From the NCBI GenBank assembly GCA_037013495.1, contig CM072810.1, positions 108,166,398 through 108,230,397 on the forward strand: DNA of 64,000 nucleotides, written 5' to 3'. Position numbers and translations under genes: made by a program. The notes beneath the pieces are model-generated. The model was not told where the DNA came from, ran no database searches, and saw nothing but the letters and a program-made list of their open reading frames with translations. Source of the stretch: Hippophae tibetana. Its lineage: Eukaryota; Streptophyta; Magnoliopsida; Rosales; Elaeagnaceae. How positions within the stretch are numbered: the stretch's first letter is position 1; each line of letters starts with the position of its first letter. Below are positions 47,801 through 57,789 of the stretch, in pieces.

Positions 47801-49256
47801 GTTGCATGTGATTGGCTCTTCCTGAACTGAGGTCATCCACATAATATAGCCCTCCTCTCCTAGTACCACGCCCAATGATCTCCTTGGTGAGAATATCCTG
47901 TAGAAGGCAAAAGGTAGAATACATCAGTACTACACAGTTAAGATCTGAAGTGACCTGACTTACAGACATTAGTCGGTTTGACAGGGAGGGTACAAGCAAA
48001 GTATTAGATAATGATAATGAAGGAGATAAGGTCACTGTTCCAGCTCCTGTAACTGGATAAGTGACCCCATTTGCATTGGCAACACGGCTCCGTCTTGGCT
48101 GGGTTGTATTGCAGAGATCGTTTGGGTCAAATGTCATGTGATCTGTAGCTCCAGAGTCTAGAATCCACTCATCTTTCTCATTACGAGTAGAGATGTGAAA
48201 TGCTTTACTTGAAATACCTGGATCTTGGGAAGATTCGGCTTGAGAAGTAAGGGATAGTGAGGCATTATTGGTAGCCACAGCTGCTCGCCCAGTAGTGTCT
48301 CGTTTCTTCCGTGCTTGAAGATCATTCCACCATTCTGGATACCCATGTAGTTTGAAGCAGTTTTCACGGGTGTGTTTGGAGTTTCCACAATGGCCACATT
48401 TCATGTCAAGAGATGGTGGATTTCCCGTGGATTTCTTGCTACCCAAGGAAGTTCCTGTTTTTGGTGGCATTAGGTTATGATGTCCCTTGACCCCTTTAAA
48501 AGCCATAACAGCTCCGGGTGTCGTATCTACACCTGTGATCATCACGGTCTGCCTGACCTCTTCCCTACGGACGAATCCATAGGCTTGCTCCACCGTAGGG
48601 AATGGTTTGATCTGAAGCACATCACTTCGAGTTTTATCCAATCTATCATCAAGTCCATCGAGGAAGGTATATACTCGATCTTCCTGTACGATGGAGTTGT
48701 ATTTTTGTATATCAATCGCACACTCCATTGGATTAGGACGACGGAAATCAATTTCACGCCACAACCCTTGAAGGTCATTGTAGTATTTTTCAATGGATCC
48801 ACCCGCTTGTTTCGTACGAGTAACTTGACGACGAAGATCATATACTTGAGACGTGTCTGTCCCATCATAGTAAGTGGTAGCCACCGAATCCCAAACCTGT
48901 TTTGCAGTTGGGAATCGGATAAAATTTGCAATTAAGGAGGGGTCCATCGAATTGATCAACCATCCTTTGACAATGGCGTTTTCAGTACGCCATCTCCTAA
49001 ATAAGGGGTCGGTTTCAACAGGTTGAGGAAAATCCCCATTAATATATCCCAGTTTATCTTTGCCAGAGATATACATCTCCACCACCTGGGACCACAAGGC
49101 ATAGTTGGATCCTCCCAACTTGATACTAATGGGAGCAGTCGACGCTTCAGTTGGCGGAGGTTGTGAGCTGAGCTGAGCTCTAGTTAGAACTTCCGCCATT
49201 TTCGCCGTCAAATCTTCCAACACGAAGTTGGTAGTTAAATCTCTAGATTCCGCCAT
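44889..49256 (-). CDS. Gag-pol polyprotein of the young Copia element, 1455 aa, intact
   Basis: Starts at a true ATG at 49256 and runs without a break. Domains in order: gag (about 40-235); CCHC zinc knuckle C287, C290, H295, C300; aspartic protease WILDSGATDHM with D367; integrase HHCC zinc site H499, H504, C528, C531; integrase core D558, D621, E657; reverse transcriptase about 970-1210 with D1053 and YVDD at 1138-1141; RNase H D1302, E1343, D1379, D1402; ends near the polypurine tract. Every catalytic residue I checked is present, and length fits plant Copia polyproteins. It is translated as one polyprotein and self-cleaved; the particle assembles in the cytoplasm and the integrase complex enters the nucleus. 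No frameshift separates gag and pol, so the gag excess must come from another mechanism. It is by far the best-preserved element in the window. Confidence 0.97.
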   Translation of the reverse strand: MAESRDLTTNFVLEDLTAKMAEVLTRAQLSSQPPPTEASTAPISIKLGGSNYALWSQVVEMYISGKDKLGYINGDFPQPVETDPLFRRWRTENAIVKGWLINSMDPSLIANFIRFPTAKQVWDSVATTYYDGTDTSQVYDLRRQVTRTKQAGGSIEKYYNDLQGLWREIDFRRPNPMECAIDIQKYNSIVQEDRVYTFLDGLDDRLDKTRSDVLQIKPFPTVEQAYGFVRREEVRQTVMITGVDTTPGAVMAFKGVKGHHNLMPPKTGTSLGSKKSTGNPPSLDMKCGHCGNSKHTRENCFKLHGYPEWWNDLQARKKRDTTGRAAVATNNASLSLTSQAESSQDPGISSKAFHISTRNEKDEWILDSGATDHMTFDPNDLCNTTQPRRSRVANANGVTYPVTGAGTVTLSPSLSLSNTLLVPSLSNRLMSVSQVTSDLNCVVLMYSTFCLLQDILTKEIIGRGTRRGGLYYVDDLSSGRANHMQHTVGNKERQIWLCHRRFGHPSFGYLKHLLPSLFSNITHSDFKCDTCILAKSHRASYPMSMNKSVAPFTLVHSDVWGPSPVITSSGHRWFVIFVDDCTRMTWLYLLKHKDEVFATFHMFHTMVQTQFSEKIKILRSDNGGEYVNQQFRTYFDNHGILHETSCSQTPQQNGTAERKNRHILETARALLIGAHMPNKYWSDAVTTAVYLLNRMPTKTLQFQTPLKVLSDHLPLPTILMLPPRIFGCVAFVHLHKNQRTKLDPCAVRCVFLGYGVQKKGYRCYDPIAKRNYTTMDVTFLESECFFPSPVSNYTLQEESYGEERNWLDVEILDTSPTYSERANNMEEPVSRPELELPRTEAEVVIESPEDEVVDVPLHSLVPNDPPAEKTPEVSYPITPLQTNAIDTSVGYVLPFRHNRGKPPNRYSPEREERQPKYPIANYVSTQRLSEPIRAFAQTLSSCPIPSSIEEALSDPKWAQAIKEEFEALQKNNTWVLSELPQGRKMVGCKWIFSIKYKADGLVDRYKARLVAKGYTQKHGIDYQETFSPVAKLKTVRVLLSLAANLDWPLHQLDVKNAFLHGDLEEEIYMDIPPGYTVTSGKETACRLQRALYGLKQSPRAWFGRLSSAMKKYGFQQSNSDHTLFLKHRLGKITALIVYVDDMIITGDDKEEISKLQEQLSNEFEMKNLGGLKYFLGIEVTRSKQGICLSQRKYTLDLLAEAGLLDCKPVDIPMVQNHKLGEYVDQVPADKQRYQRLVGKLIYLSHTRPDIAYAVSVVSQFMHCPSEDHMDAVMRILRYLKSSPGKGLMFSKNGQLKVLGYTDSDWAGNMKDRKSTAGYFTFVGGNLVTWRSKKQNVVALSSAEAEFRGMVKGICELLWLKKLLTEIGVAPNSEMNLFCDNKAAIAISHNPVQHDRTKHVEVDRNFIKQNLEEKIIKLPFVKSEDQLADILTKSVSARNFYNSLDKLGIRDIYAPT

Positions 49257-50262
49257 GAAATCTAAAATTTTTTTCCTTCCGTTTTTCCTTTTTTTTTTTT
49301 TTTTTTTTACACTTCACACACCACTATATATACAACATTCCGTAACCCTAACATATTTTTTTTTTCCAAATCGCGCAGCTTCGCGTAACCCTAATTTTTC
49401 CTCTTCCCACTTCACGCAATTTCCTCTGATTTCCTCAGCAACTTCCTCGGATTTCCTCAGCAGCTTCCTCTGATTTCCTCAGCAGCTTCCTCTGCGTTCC
49501 TCAGCAACGTCCTCTGAGTTCTGCAGCAGCTTCTTCGACTGCGTTTCTCGGCAGCTTCTTCGACTGCGTTTCTCAGCAGCTTCTTCGACTGCGTTTCTCA
49601 GCAGCTTCTTCGACTGCGTTTCTCAGCAGCTTCTTCGACTGCGTTTCTCAGCAGCTTCCTCTGAGTTCCTCAGCAGTTTCTTCGACTGCGTTTCTCAACA
49701 GTTTCTTCGACTACGTTTCTCAGCAGTTTCTTCGACTGCGTTTCTCAGCAGTTTCTTCGACTGCGTTTCTCAACAGCAACCTTTTGGAAGAGCAGCGACT
49801 TCCTTCTTTTGATGGAGGATCAACGAACAACTTGTGATTTCTCAATCTGAACCAAAAAAGTTCACAGAAAGAAAAGGAACTGAAGCTGTTTTTTTTTTTT
49901 TTTTTGTTTACTGGAACTAATGCGTGCAGATTTTTCCTTCTATCACTTTCAGTTTTTCATCAATACTTGGAACCATCTTTATCATCACTGATCACTGCAA
50001 AAATTGTCTTTTTTTTTGTTTTACAGAATTGTAGGGCTGAAGAACAATATGAATGCCCCACAATAGCAGCTCGAATGGAATGTAGGAACTGTGATGACTC
50101 CAACGAGCAGCTTGAACGGCTACCCCAACTCCTGGCCAAATAATCAGCCAAATATGCACAGATTAACACAATCTGTTGAGCATATGACACCAAATCAGTT
50201 AAAGGAGAACAGAATCAACTTAGCAGGTAACTTATTCTTTCATTAGGACAACCAATAACTCT
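49257..50262 (-). other. 1-kb leader of the young Copia element
   Basis: Between primer site and gag start (minus-strand sense). Holds the tandem array at 49430-49780, a poly-A tract on the minus strand next to the gag start (plus-strand T-run about 49290-49309), a second T-run near 49891-49905 and a 77-codon minus-strand frame (49960-50193) with no recognised similarity. A long structured leader may affect packaging or translation; this is inference. Confidence 0.7.
49430..49780 (-). repeat. Tandem repeat array (24-25 bp unit) in the Copia leader
   Basis: About a dozen units of 25 bp, written on the plus strand as CAGCAGCTTCTTCGACTGCG plus TTTCT, preceded by degenerate 24-bp relatives with CCTCTGATTTCCTCAGC. 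Successive CGACT words are 25 bp apart (49536, 49561, 49586). Period 25 is not a multiple of three, so the array is not coding. Confidence 0.9.
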
Positions 50263-50274
50263 GCTCTGATACCA
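50263..50274 (-). other. Primer-binding site (initiator-Met tRNA) of the young Copia element
   Basis: Minus strand TGGTATCAGAGC directly after the 5' LTR. Confidence 0.95.
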
Positions 50275-50496
50275 TGTCAAATTATTGGTGTTAATGTTAA
50301 TTGTTTCTGTATTTCTGTATTTCTCTGTTCTGTCTTTACAAGAGTTTATAATATATATATATAAAGAAAACGAAAATTAAACAATAACCATAAAACCTGC
50401 ACATCCAGGTTTTATGGCTCCACTAATATTATTGTCTGCTCAATGTTTTACTCCATTGAGCATTTGTGTCTGCCACTGTTATAGCACACACCAACA
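50275..50496 (-). repeat. 5' LTR of the young Copia element
   Basis: 222 bp; carries a TATATATATATAAAG run where the other LTR has one G. Confidence 0.97.
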
Positions 50497-50501
50497 GGTA
50501 C

Positions 50502-53500
50502 TTCATATTTCGGACAAATTAATATTTCCTTTTGGAGTAACATTATTGGGTTAATTGAAATAAATTATTATAAAAATATAATACAAAAAACAACAACCAA
50601 AGTAAATGTTCTTGTAATCTAACGATATATATCACCTTATTATAATATAAAAGTATGAGACTTTATAAAAAAAAAAAGATAAAAGAAAACTACTCAGCCC
50701 TAATGAATTTTTTTATAAAATTGGGATAATTGAAAACATGTTACTGGAACCACCCAACCAATTTTAAAAATGCCCAATTATTCCTTGCTTAAAGTGTCTT
50801 AGGAAAAAGGGCACAAAATCTTTGATATTGTGAAGTGAGGGAATATGTTTCACTACTTATATAGCATAGCAGAAATTCGAAACAAAAGTTAGGCAAAGCA
50901 ATTTACAATTTTCACCATGCCCTTTATATTATTATTATTGTCCAATCAAATGAATATGAAGTAGGGGTAGAATGGAGAACAAACAATACAAAATTGAGAA
51001 GAATCGAGGATTTCACATAGCTTATTTATTAGACTTGGTTTAGCTCATTATGACTCCCATCTTGTTCGAAAAATCACCCATATCCTCAAACCACGTAATC
51101 TCAAAGACTACTAATTTGTCCTAATCTAATCATCTACTGAGTGAGAATTAATTCAAAGGCTACTAAAATATTCCCAAATCAGCTTTAAAAAGTGAATAGA
51201 AATAATTATTCTTAGCTTTAAAATTTTATTACATTTAAAGCTTGAAGTGATCGTATAAGTCTAAGTTATTTTAAAAGTTATTAATTTTAAATTTAAAACA
51301 TAATTACAATTTTCAGACATATTATGTATAAATAGTAAATACAAAAATAAATAAAGACATGAAATTTTAGATATAAACAACATAAGTCACAATAATGACT
51401 TAAGAAAAAAATCATCGAATTATTAGATCACTTAATATATTCATTATAAAAATTTAATGTTAAAGTATAAAAAAATATTTTAAATTACCCTTAAACAGAT
51501 AAAATCCCGTTATTCTTTACTTACTAGTTATCGTTTTATCTTCATAACCTCCAAGATAGGTGTATAAATTTAAATCTATGCTCTGATCAACTTGAGAAGA
51601 ACTAATTGAACCCGTCCATAGATGGATTTCAATATGAAATGTATCCTAATACTAGTTCATTAAGAAAAAGATGAAGGTTGAATTTCTTCTATCCTTAGTC
51701 CATATCCTAAGCTTCTTATTTTTTTTAAAAATTACTTTTATAAATTATTTATTAATTTTTATCATGTCTATATATATCTAATTTATTATAGGTGATTAAG
51801 GTAAATTTTTTAGCTCTAGATAATGATTCAATGTAAATTTATTATATGATTTAATTATTTTTTATCTATTGAATTGATAATATGATTGATTTTATATAAG
51901 CATGTCAAAATGGTGTTATTGAATGACAAGAGTCCTAGTTTTTATTGCTAAATTATTATTTTAATTCAAAATTGATAATTTTTGTAATCTGAATGTAATA
52001 ACTTAATTTGTTAATGAGAAGTAGGATTAATCACCTAAGTTAAAAATTGTCATTATAATAAATGTTTCTTGATTAGTTATTACTCTTTTAAAAATTAATA
52101 TTATTATTAAATTGAATCTATTCATCATACCATTAGATTATTTAACAATTTGAATTAATTATATTGTAATCAACTAAACTATAAGAAATAATAAGAAGTC
52201 TTAATAGATATAAGTATTTTAAGGTTAAAGTTACCAATAAAATAAGTTTTTAATTATGTCATAAAATAGGAAAGTAGTTAAATTAAAGTCTAATAAATTG
52301 AATCCAAATCTAGGACGAAGATAATATCTTATTTGCTTGCTTACCATTCATTGTTTTTCGTCAATGTTTCATGGTTATTTTAATTAATATAACCTTTTAT
52401 TTTCAACATAAAACCCCATTTATTTTATTATTGTTTTCTTTATAATTAGTATTTAATATTTTAATTTTCATCCTTATTTCAATTATATTACAATTGATAC
52501 ATTTTTATAAGAGTAAGAAATTAACTTTTGACTTCTTTAAGTACATGTCGTCTTCCTTCACATTTTTAGTTTCAATTTGAGAGATATAGCAAAGATGTGT
52601 TCTTCACTTATTTTTAGATTCCTAAACCTAGTCGAATCAACAAGTCTATTATGCCTTTTAAAAATTTGTGGAACATTATTAATGAAAAGGATAAAATGTA
52701 ATTTCACCATATGACTTGAATTTAAACAAATATTAAAAATAAAAAATTTGCAAACTCAATCGATCAAGTCTTTGTTCAATTCATCTAGCAACTATAAATA
52801 TGGTTAGATAGATTTAACATAGGTCAATTAATCAACATATTAATCGATTGATTGACCAATTATTCGATAAATCAAGTCTCTAATTCTAAGAAACCTAAGA
52901 CGGCTCATTCGAAATCTACTAAAGTTCAAACAATTGACCCATAAAACTTGAACCTGGAGAACCAACCGAGTAAAAACAAAGAGAGAATTAGAACATGCAT
53001 AAGACATTGGTCATAGGATAGAACCATTGCATCATTGATTGAATATAAAATAACACAATGACAATAATAAAATTGCATGTAAACATGGAATGGAAGAAAA
53101 TAAATGTCAATCAACAATAGGATGCATGTGGCATAATTAGCCAGTCTTAAATTAATTCCATAGTGAGGGATCTGGAGAGAATATGCTGCAGCAAGTACCA
53201 AATCTCCAGCAATACTAAGAAATATGATTTAGGCCCTGATATCTTTGTTAGTCTAATGGCATAGTTAAGGTCTAAACATAAATAATATTGTAGTTTAAAC
53301 TAAACCCTAAACAATAAATGTTCATTTTCGACAATAACACAATCACTTTGTAATGTAAGAAACAAACGAGAAATTTAAGGTAAATATCAAATAGTAAAAT
53401 AGTGATAAGCTTATTAAATCCACCTTTCTAAACGACAAAGAGAAACGACAATACAAGTAGAATACAAAACGAACCGGAAAGCAATACTTAGTTAAAAATA

Positions 53501-56500
53501 TCATACATTGATATAAAAATCTCCTCCACTTATAATTAATTATCGAATACAGGTCATTTTCCAGCCAAAAGGAAGGGGGGAAAATAGAGAAAAACTTAAA
53601 ATAATCAATTTCCAACTGTACCACCTACTTTCTGATATATTTAATTTTTGGCTAGCTTCTTTCATAATTAATGATGATCAAGTTTGATGCTATATTACAT
53701 AATGCAATATCTCAAGAGATTGACTGTCTCATTAATTTCAGAGACATGACAAAAATTATTGATATTGTTAACTGAAAAAGAGGGGAGGAATTTTGTATTG
53801 TGCAATGACTCGGTGAACTTATGGGATAACTTTGCTTTGTACAATTGACTAATTATATTGTTAGAGTGGGCAAACACAAGTAATCAGGGATTTTTCATAT
53901 ATATCATAGTTAATAAATTTTAATTAAATTTACTCATAATTTTTTAAACTTTTAAAATGATTTTTAAAATTTCAAACATAGTTCTCTAAAATTTTAAATC
54001 TTATGATTTAGTTCATAATTTTTTAAAACCTTACACAAAGATCCTAAATTTTTAATTCACAAGTGTGTATTTTAGTAACAAGGTTAAGATCTAAATAAAA
54101 TTTTAAAATTTTTGAGACAAAATTATAAGATTTGAAAGTTTTATGAACCTATGTATAAAGTTTTAAAATTCGATACGTTAATTTAATTAAAGTTTGAAAA
54201 TAAATAATACATTTTAAACTATACATTTGTACACTATATTAAATTTGGGTACATGCTTTTCACGTGTAGCTACTAAATATAAAATATAAATTAACAAAAA
54301 TATAAAATTTGAATAATGTTGTCAATTGTATTATATTGTACAAAAATATATGTTTTCTATGCATTTTATTTCTATGTATATTGTCTACGCATGTGTATAA
54401 ATTTGTAATTAATCATAAGATTAATTAGCCTAATTTATATGATCATAAGAAAAGAGAAAATATTATTTTGATGAGAAATTAGTCAATAGATCTAATATAG
54501 AATTTATGTATATTTCTTATTTTTAGATTTTCAAATTTAAATTTTTAAAAATTAATTATTCATAAAAAAATTATATTTTATGATATAATTAAGTTATAAA
54601 TAATAAAATACTTTTTAAAAGAAAGTTTAGAATGTACACTTGAACACGAGATTTTAGGAAGCATGGTTATACATGTTCATTTTATTAGGTAACTAGTGGT
54701 ATTTGATTACTCTTTTTTTTTTAAAAGGGATTGATTAAAAAAAATTATTTTAATATAAACATAAGATTAAAATGCGAGCTTTAACAGAATAAAAGTGGCA
54801 ATCAACAAAAATTATTTTAGAAAAACTCTACTAAAACAATATTTGAATAAAAAATTATTAAAATATTTTTTTTTAATTTTAAAAAAAATATTAAAGGATT
54901 AAAATTTTAAAGTAATAATAATTTGATAAAAATATTAATTAATAAATAAAGTCAATATAAAAAATTAAGAAATATAAATGCATGAAAAATGTACTAACTA
55001 AAATGCAGAAATAAAAATAATTTAATTGTTTGGTTAAATAATTTCATTTAATTATTATGTGAAAAAGAAAATAAAAGAAAATAAAAAATGCTATATAAAA
55101 TACTTTCTAACTTTAATTAAAAAAATGTGAGGCATTTTTATATATGTAATGGATATGCTGTCGGTGCATTTTACTAAATACATCAATTACTTTTTTTTAT
55201 AAATACATTACATCACCGGCCTCGATCATTTGCTAGAAGCAAATGGATATATATAATGTATTAATTATATTTTATATTTAGAATGTATGGATAATTTATA
55301 AAAATATTTAAAATATTTATTTAATTGTAATAATGTTTATATCATATATGGATAATGATAAAAATATATCTAATTTTAAATATAATTATATAATTATCCG
55401 TATATTGTAAACATAATTATAATTTTAAAATACATATTATTAAGTATATTTTTATAATTGTATAGAAAAATTATAACAAAATAAATATTTTAACTATTTT
55501 TATAATTTGTTATAGATATTTTAAACATAAAACATAATTAACTTGTATATTTATTACAATTCCTTATTTATGACTATTAAAGCTTAACTTACAATTAAAA
55601 AATAGTAATAATTGTGGAGAAGAGTTTTATATATAATTCATGTTACAATTAAAATTAATATAAAAGATGATTATTAATTAAAATAATAATATTTATTATT
55701 TATTATTATATTAATAATTTAATATTTATAATAAATCGACAACTGAGTTATAATTTGATGATATGAAATTGATTTAGACTTGAATATTTGACATTCAAAT
55801 CTCATTATAAATATGTTAATTTGAATTGTAAATTATAAGCGATTAATTTTTTTTTCTTGGATAGCTTTAAGTAATAAATTTGAATAGAATAATTTGACCC
55901 AAGGTTGCTTTCAATATTATGAGAAAATTATCTTGTATCTACTTTTTGATAAAAATGAAAAATAAAAATACATAAAGGATTGTAACTTTATTTTTGGTTT
56001 GATAGACAGAGTAGAAAAATGTGATAGAGATATTTAAAAATTTGATATTTGTATTATTATGTTATTATTTAATCGTTTAAATGTAAAAAATAATAAATTA
56101 ATGATAAATTAAATTATTTTAATTTTTAATATTAAAATAATATATTTTTATCCTATTAATCATATGTTTTAAAAATAATTGTATTAAATAACATCACAAT
56201 TAACAGTGACTTTATAGTTTATTATACATCTACGGCCCGCTCTCTGTTTTTTTTTTTTTTAATAATGACCGAACCGCAAATTTTGTTGTCAATATAATGA
56301 CCGAACCGCAATTATGTCCAACAGATAACAGTATTCGTAGAAGTAAAATTTAATTAGAAAATATAATATAAAAGAGGATCTTTCCTTTATTCCTTCTTTT
56401 GAAAATATAATACATGAACTTGCCCAGATTCGCAACCTTCACCAAAAGGCATAAGCCCATAAGGAAGCTACTAAGAAGCAAAAATAAAAGCACTAATTGT

Positions 56501-56716
56501 TAATATTAAATTATGTAGATTTAAAAAATATTTACTATTGCTCTTTTTTTTATTTCTTTTTTCCTTCTATTTTTTTTTATTAAATTGGTGTAAGATCATG
56601 ATAACTACAGTACATAAGTCTTACGCACGTCACAGCAACCGAGTGATAGCCGAGTCACGTCTCGTCGTACCTGACTCGTCAATATACTGATTCGAGACGA
56701 TAACTGTGTCCGTATC
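50502..56716. other. AT-rich spacer
   Basis: About 6.2 kb without a supported gene. Minus-strand frames of 91 and 93 codons at 52926-53201 and 53343-53624 are rich in F, Y and L and look like chance products of AT-rich DNA. No LTR, terminal repeat or domain was recognised. Confidence 0.5.
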
Positions 56717-57646
56717 CTACCATGTCTCATCCCTTTCAGCTTCCATCACATTCTTTAATGGCGAACTAGCTTTCCTCAAGTCGCCAACTGTCAAACCACC
56801 TAGAACATCATCTCTAACGACAACCTTTTTAGTGCCGTCTGTATCCACTCCCACAATGGTCCCTTTCTGTGGACACCATTCAGTTAGTATTGCCGGTGAA
56901 CTTGAACACATCCTCTCATCCAAAACTCCCAACGACATCTTCCTCGAATTTCTGGTCTCGCCGAAAAATATCGCCGATGGGGATAAATCGGCCATAGACG
57001 GCACACACCATTTACCAATAAGGATGGGTTTTATATTCTTTTCTTTTTCCATGTCGTATAAGGATACGATTCTTTCTGATTCTTCGTGTTGGTCCAACCT
57101 TAAGCCCAAGCTATCCCAGAGCTTAACCACACTCTTTCCAGAGGTGAAGTCAGACCAAGAGAACCGGCGGGAATCAGAAGAATTCAGGCGCCGGCGAAGG
57201 CTTGAATTACGATTTTGCCACTGGTCATCAAAGTAATGACCAGAAGAACCTTTTACCACAAAATATTCATTGTTGAAAGGCCAATCTGCACTCTGTGAGG
57301 ACGATGGTGAGTTGGGTCCAGCATCTTCGGATTCCGACGAGGAAGAATACGAAGAGCATGAAACGGTGTCGTCATCGCTATCTTCGAGAGTTTTGAGAAA
57401 GGCTTCTGAAGTTATAGAATTCGCACGATTTTGTAATCTAATAATAAAAAACTTGATTTTACAAATTATGGTACCAAATGAAGCAACAATGGCGATAATA
57501 AGAGCACTCCATTTCCAAAAAGTATAAGCTTGAAAAACTTTTTCTGCACCAGAAAGAGAGAGAATTTGAGAAAGAAATGATGGGTTTTGCAGAGAGGTCA
57601 AGCTAGGCTCGAAATTGGTTATTCTATTGATAATCGGAATTTCCAT
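56717..57646 (-). CDS. Uncharacterised plant protein with one membrane segment, 309 aa, intronless
   Basis: Start taken at the ATG at 57646 (MEIPIINRITNFEPSL). A longer frame begins with TTG at 57658 and is not used. Visible parts: a hydrophilic N-terminus of about 45 residues; a hydrophobic segment SALIIAIVASFGTIICKI near residues 46-63, preceded by aromatic FWKW; an acidic and Ser-rich stretch (DSDDDTVSCSSYSSSSESED) near 89-108; a basic patch (SSLRRRLNSSDSRRFSWSDF) near 147-166; then SVVKLWDSLGLRLD and a folded-looking C-terminus ending VMEAERDETW. Balanced base composition and a TATA box upstream mark it as a real gene. The protein is probably membrane-anchored, with a large soluble Ser-rich tail that could be phosphorylated. 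I recall similar unnamed plant proteins but cannot assign a function. Confidence 0.85.
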   Translation of the reverse strand: MEIPIINRITNFEPSLTSLQNPSFLSQILSLSGAEKVFQAYTFWKWSALIIAIVASFGTIICKIKFFIIRLQNRANSITSEAFLKTLEDSDDDTVSCSSYSSSSESEDAGPNSPSSSQSADWPFNNEYFVVKGSSGHYFDDQWQNRNSSLRRRLNSSDSRRFSWSDFTSGKSVVKLWDSLGLRLDQHEESERIVSLYDMEKEKNIKPILIGKWCVPSMADLSPSAIFFGETRNSRKMSLGVLDERMCSSSPAILTEWCPQKGTIVGVDTDGTKKVVVRDDVLGGLTVGDLRKASSPLKNVMEAERDETW

Positions 57647-57768
57647 CAATAAAATCAAGTCTGAAAAATATTAAGATTTTCAGACGGCTCGGGGTTTTAA
57701 ATAGGAACAGAGATGATAAATTACGGAGCTAGGAAAAGAGTAGGCTGTGTAAACGTATGGGCTTGCCG

Positions 57769-57778
57769 TTTATATAAG
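57769..57778 (-). promoter_or_regulatory. TATA box of the 309-aa membrane protein gene
   Basis: Minus strand CTTATATAAA, about 125 bp before the ATG, leaving room for a leader of about 90 nt. A second AT-rich box (CTATTTAAAA, plus about 57694-57703) is closer and less likely. Confidence 0.5.
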
Positions 57779-57789
57779 CAAAACGACAG

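Larger units (their letters stand above)
44655..50501 (-). mobile_element. Complete, recently inserted Ty1/Copia retrotransposon
   Basis: 5837 bp (44660-50496) flanked by the 5-bp duplication GGTAC (44655-44659, 50497-50501). The two 222-bp LTRs differ at one position (44742 G against 50357 A). The primer site for initiator-Met tRNA abuts the 5' LTR (plus 50263-50274), and a polypurine tract (minus-strand CTTGAGGAGGAG, plus 44882-44893) abuts the 3' LTR. One uninterrupted gag-pol frame fills the interior, after a 1-kb leader. All structures needed for autonomous transposition are present. It lies about 380 bp downstream of the USP gene 2 stop in the opposite orientation, so its antisense transcripts could affect that gene. 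The near-identity of the LTRs indicates a recent insertion. Confidence 0.97.

Noticed and set aside
45100..48935. Several plus- and minus-strand frames of 60-150 codons across the Copia gag-pol
   Set aside because: Shadows of the 1455-codon frame.
49430..49780. Regularly spaced repeats that could suggest a CRISPR-like array
   Set aside because: Units are directly adjacent with no unique spacers, and they sit in the leader of a retrotransposon in a plant genome.
52926..53624. Two minus-strand frames of 91 and 93 codons
   Set aside because: Rich in F, Y, L and S, without domain text or splice context; expected by chance in AT-rich DNA.
56706..57527. Plus-strand frames of 176 and 85 codons
   Set aside because: They lie antisense to the 309-aa gene and reflect its codon structure; no family features.
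57647..57658. Longer start for the 309-aa protein giving 313 codons
   Set aside because: The upstream codon at 57658 is TTG, not ATG; the first ATG in frame is at 57646.
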